A stretch of DNA of 13,347 nt from CAVEFW01 sp963643505 (lineage in GTDB: Bacteria > Actinomycetota > Coriobacteriia > Coriobacteriales > Eggerthellaceae). Shown here piece after piece: positions 11,288 through 13,347 of the stretch. Numbering within the stretch: the stretch's first letter is position 1; each line of letters starts with the position of its first letter. The notes below the pieces were generated by a model, which did no database searches, had not been told where the DNA came from, and worked only from the letters and a program-made list of their open reading frames with translations. The position numbers and the translations under genes were made by a program. The stretch covers positions 1 through 13,347 of the forward strand of contig CAVIKF010000024.1 of NCBI GenBank assembly GCA_963643505.1. The letters are read 5' to 3'.

Positions 11288-13210
11288 ATGCATGTGTACA
11301 CGGGACGAAATGTTGCAACCAATCCCCATCGACGCCGGGCAGGCGGAGCAGCTGTTGGCGTCTGCATAAGCGCAGCGCTTGTAGCGCAAATGGCAATGCC
11401 TGTGGGTGCGGCATATGCCGATAGCTCGGATGACGATCCCAAAAAGAGCCAAGTTGTGTATGTAAAAGCCACCGATGATGGCCAAGCACAAGGCGTGTAT
11501 GTAGTGAACCGGTTTGACGATGCGCAGGGTGCGACCATCACAGATGCAGGAGAATACGCCTCGACCGTAAATTTAAGCGGGGTCCAGGGGCTTTCCACTT
11601 CAAACCCAAGCTTTACAAGCGAAACGGAAAGTTATTCGTATCAGGGCAATCTTTCGGCAAGCACGGCGACGCCTTGGAACATCGAAGCCACCTACTATCT
11701 TGATGGCGAAGAGCTTTCCGCCGAGGCAATTGCAGGCAAGAGCGGGCACGTGAAGATCGCGTTGTGCATTTCCCCTAACGAGGCGTGTAGCGGGCCTTAC
11801 GCGAAGAATTACCTGGTGCAGGCGACGGCGAGCCTCGATTCTGAGAACGCTTGGAACGTGACGAGCAATTCGGGGACGACGGCGCAGGCTGTTGGCGAAA
11901 CTCAGACCACGTTCATGGTGCTGCCCGGCAAGAGCGCGGTATGTGAAGTCGAAGCCGACGTGAACAATTTCGAGTTCGACGGCTGGCAGATTGTTGGCGT
12001 GCCGCTTTCTATGGCCATCGAGGTTGACGACTCTCAATTTGCAAGTGCTACCGATAGCCTGAAAGACCTCGAGAGCGCAACGCAAGAACTTTCCGATGGG
12101 GCAACACAGGTAAAAAACGGCACGACAACAGTAGGCGATGCGCTTGATTCATTGGCTAGCATGAACGGAACGCTCAACGAAGGTACAGCGGATCTCGCCA
12201 GCGTCATGAACTCTTTGGTGAGTGGTGCGCAGCAAGTTGATACAGCCGTTTCGGCATCGCTTCTGCCCGGCATGCAGCAGCTTGCCGCAGGTTCTGAGCA
12301 ATATCAAAGCGGATTGAACGAGCAGGCTCAGTCCTATGCCCAGCAGGCGGCTGCGATTGATGTTGACGCAGCGCAGGCAAGCTGTCAGTCTGCTTCCACT
12401 GCTGCAAGCGAAGCGTTTGCACAGGTTTATGCTGAATCATTTGCCAAAGCATATGCGCCCGCATTCGCGCAGGCCTATGTGGAGGCGATTGCTAAAGGCT
12501 GCGATCAGCAGACGGCCATGCAGCAGGCAAGCGCGCAGGCAGCGCAAAGTGCAGCGACGCAGGCGGCTAGCAGCGCAGCAACTTCGAGCGAGGTTGTATC
12601 TGCTCAGGCCCAGGCAACTTCTGCAACCGAGGCTTTGGTGTCGGCAGCTGCAGCCAAGGCCGGCAGCCAAGGAGCATCGCAGGCGCTGTCGGGCGCGTCA
12701 AGTTCGTACGAGCAGATTGCCCAAGGCATCGCTTCGGCTGCCGACGAGAGCTCTTCCACTAGTGTTGCAGCGTTGGCTCAGGCAACCAGCCAATTGAGCG
12801 GCGGCCTTGCGCAAGCATCGAGCGCATACGTGAAGTTGCAACAGGGCGTGGAGCAGTACACGCAAGGCGTCGGTACGCTGGCCAGCCAATATGGAACGTT
12901 TGAAAGCGGCGTTTCAACGCTGTCTTCCGGGGCAAGCGAGCTGGCTTCGCAAACCAACGGTATCGGCCAAAAGGCGCTCGCTCAGGTAAAAGACGAGCTT
13001 GCAGATTATCTGAACCCGAGCTTTCAGCAACAAGATTTCGTAAACGGGGAAACCGGCAGCATAGAAATCGTGCAGTTCGTCTATCAGACCGGCAAAGTGG
13101 CGGCCGATGATGGCGCCGATGATACCGCTGGCGATTCGACCGAATCGGCCGAATCGGTCGAGCCACAGCAAACGTTCTTCGAGAAGCTGGCCGCACTGTT
13201 TGGTTTGTAG
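11288..13210 (+). CDS. Secreted LXXG heptad-repeat (YhgE/Pip-like) accessory protein of the MMPL exporter
   Basis: 640 aa, ATG at 11288 with AAGGAG about 10 bp upstream, 36 bp after the exporter stop, so the same operon. Residues 1-44 are a signal peptide (HRRRAGG, hydrophobic core, AYA|DSS cleavage site). Residues ~50-250 form a beta-rich domain (VYVKATDDGQAQGVYVVNRF, then GEYASTVNLSGVQGL, later SGHVKIALCIS). From ~257 the X-X-X-L-X-X-G heptads appear (LSDGATQVKNGTTTVGDAL), resume at ~500-560 (LSGGLAQASSAYVKLQQGV, LASQYGTFESGVSTLSSGASEL), and are separated by an Ala/Gln/Ser-rich helical stretch (~345-490). Such repeats are typical of YhgE/Pip-like proteins next to MMPL genes and probably form long periplasmic-face coiled coils that assist export. 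The C-terminus is acidic (DDGADDTAGDSTESAES) and ends TFFEKLAALFGL; no transmembrane anchor is visible, so the mature form would be secreted or held by the transporter. Confidence 0.85.
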   Translation: MHVYTGRNVATNPHRRRAGGAAVGVCISAALVAQMAMPVGAAYADSSDDDPKKSQVVYVKATDDGQAQGVYVVNRFDDAQGATITDAGEYASTVNLSGVQGLSTSNPSFTSETESYSYQGNLSASTATPWNIEATYYLDGEELSAEAIAGKSGHVKIALCISPNEACSGPYAKNYLVQATASLDSENAWNVTSNSGTTAQAVGETQTTFMVLPGKSAVCEVEADVNNFEFDGWQIVGVPLSMAIEVDDSQFASATDSLKDLESATQELSDGATQVKNGTTTVGDALDSLASMNGTLNEGTADLASVMNSLVSGAQQVDTAVSASLLPGMQQLAAGSEQYQSGLNEQAQSYAQQAAAIDVDAAQASCQSASTAASEAFAQVYAESFAKAYAPAFAQAYVEAIAKGCDQQTAMQQASAQAAQSAATQAASSAATSSEVVSAQAQATSATEALVSAAAAKAGSQGASQALSGASSSYEQIAQGIASAADESSSTSVAALAQATSQLSGGLAQASSAYVKLQQGVEQYTQGVGTLASQYGTFESGVSTLSSGASELASQTNGIGQKALAQVKDELADYLNPSFQQQDFVNGETGSIEIVQFVYQTGKVAADDGADDTAGDSTESAESVEPQQTFFEKLAALFGL

Positions 13211-13219
13211 GAAAGCGAG

Positions 13220-13321
13220 ATGGTTTCGGACCATGATAGACAGATCCGTCATCTACAGATGATTGAGCGCAAATTTATCGCTAAAAAGCCGGCTTGCCCT
13301 CGCTGGGCCCCAAGGTTTTAA
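13220..13321 (+). CDS. Possible 33-aa small protein at the end of the export operon
   Basis: ATG at 13220, ten bases after the stop of the LXXG-repeat gene, with GGAAAG 5 bp upstream. It reads MVSDHDRQIRHLQMIERKF, then IAKKPACPRWAPRF-stop: basic, no membrane segment, one Cys. The spacing suits translational coupling, but the composition is unremarkable and no family is recognised. It could be chance; the short imperfect hairpin TCATC-TACA-GATGA (13248-13261) lies inside it. Confidence 0.25.
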   Translation: MVSDHDRQIRHLQMIERKFIAKKPACPRWAPRF

Positions 13322-13347
13322 CCAAACGTACGAGCACGCCACCGACA

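Noticed and set aside
10798..11424. 208-aa plus-strand frame spanning the MMPL 3' end and the next gene's start
   Set aside because: Overlaps two well-supported genes in another frame, with no ribosome-binding site or domain.
12336..12797. 153-aa Arg/Leu-rich plus-strand frame inside the LXXG-repeat gene
   Set aside because: Frame shadow of the Ala/Gln-rich repeat coding; extreme composition and no start signal.

Overview
The window looks like accessory DNA from a high-GC actinobacterium. A host-associated member of the Coriobacteriia (Eggerthellaceae-like) is my best guess. The grounds are the GC-rich coding at both ends, a TetR-MMPL-LXXG export operon of a kind I associate with that class, and a decayed surface-protein tail with a C2H2-like motif. 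This is inference from style; no rRNA or housekeeping gene is complete here.

Left part (about 1-3190). A minus-strand gene for a Schlafen/AlbA_2 plus RecG-C-like DNA-binding protein (103-1350) is preceded by an operator-like set of inverted repeats lying over its promoter. Behind it is a graveyard: an in-frame relic of unknown or possibly transposase origin, the tail of a surface protein cut at an insertion-sequence end, and two truncated IS21-family IstB genes pointing away from each other. A gene-poor stretch follows. It holds four near-identical 27-29 bp sites arranged with exact dyad symmetry, and then a rho-independent terminator.

Middle part (about 3187-8040). This segment is bounded by 17-bp direct repeats, TATTCCCACTCAATGGT. 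In each copy the minus strand reads as the last codons of a gene ending ...TIEWE-stop, which resembles the 3' end of guaA (GMP synthase), a known island integration site. The segment is less GC-rich than its flanks. It carries a translationally coupled minus-strand operon (DUF4417 protein, small polymorphic-toxin-tail-like protein, DUF7674-like putative immunity protein), a divergently transcribed unknown 329-aa protein with its own promoter and terminator, and an AbiE-type toxin-antitoxin (phage abortive infection) pair that appears to be read from a leaderless promoter. No integrase is present, so the segment looks like a decayed or passenger island with a defence and conflict theme.

Right part (about 8040-13347). 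After a palindromic REP/MITE-like element comes a TetR-family regulator divergent from a two-gene operon. The operon encodes an MMPL/RND-type membrane exporter and a secreted protein with LXXG heptad repeats and an Ala/Gln-rich helical middle. The regulator probably controls the exporter operon from the shared intergenic region. A short possible ORF follows the operon.

The items most worth a second look are the dyad-symmetric four-site element, the guaA-tail direct repeats that define the island, and the coupled DUF4417/toxin-like/DUF7674 operon facing an unknown 329-aa protein.
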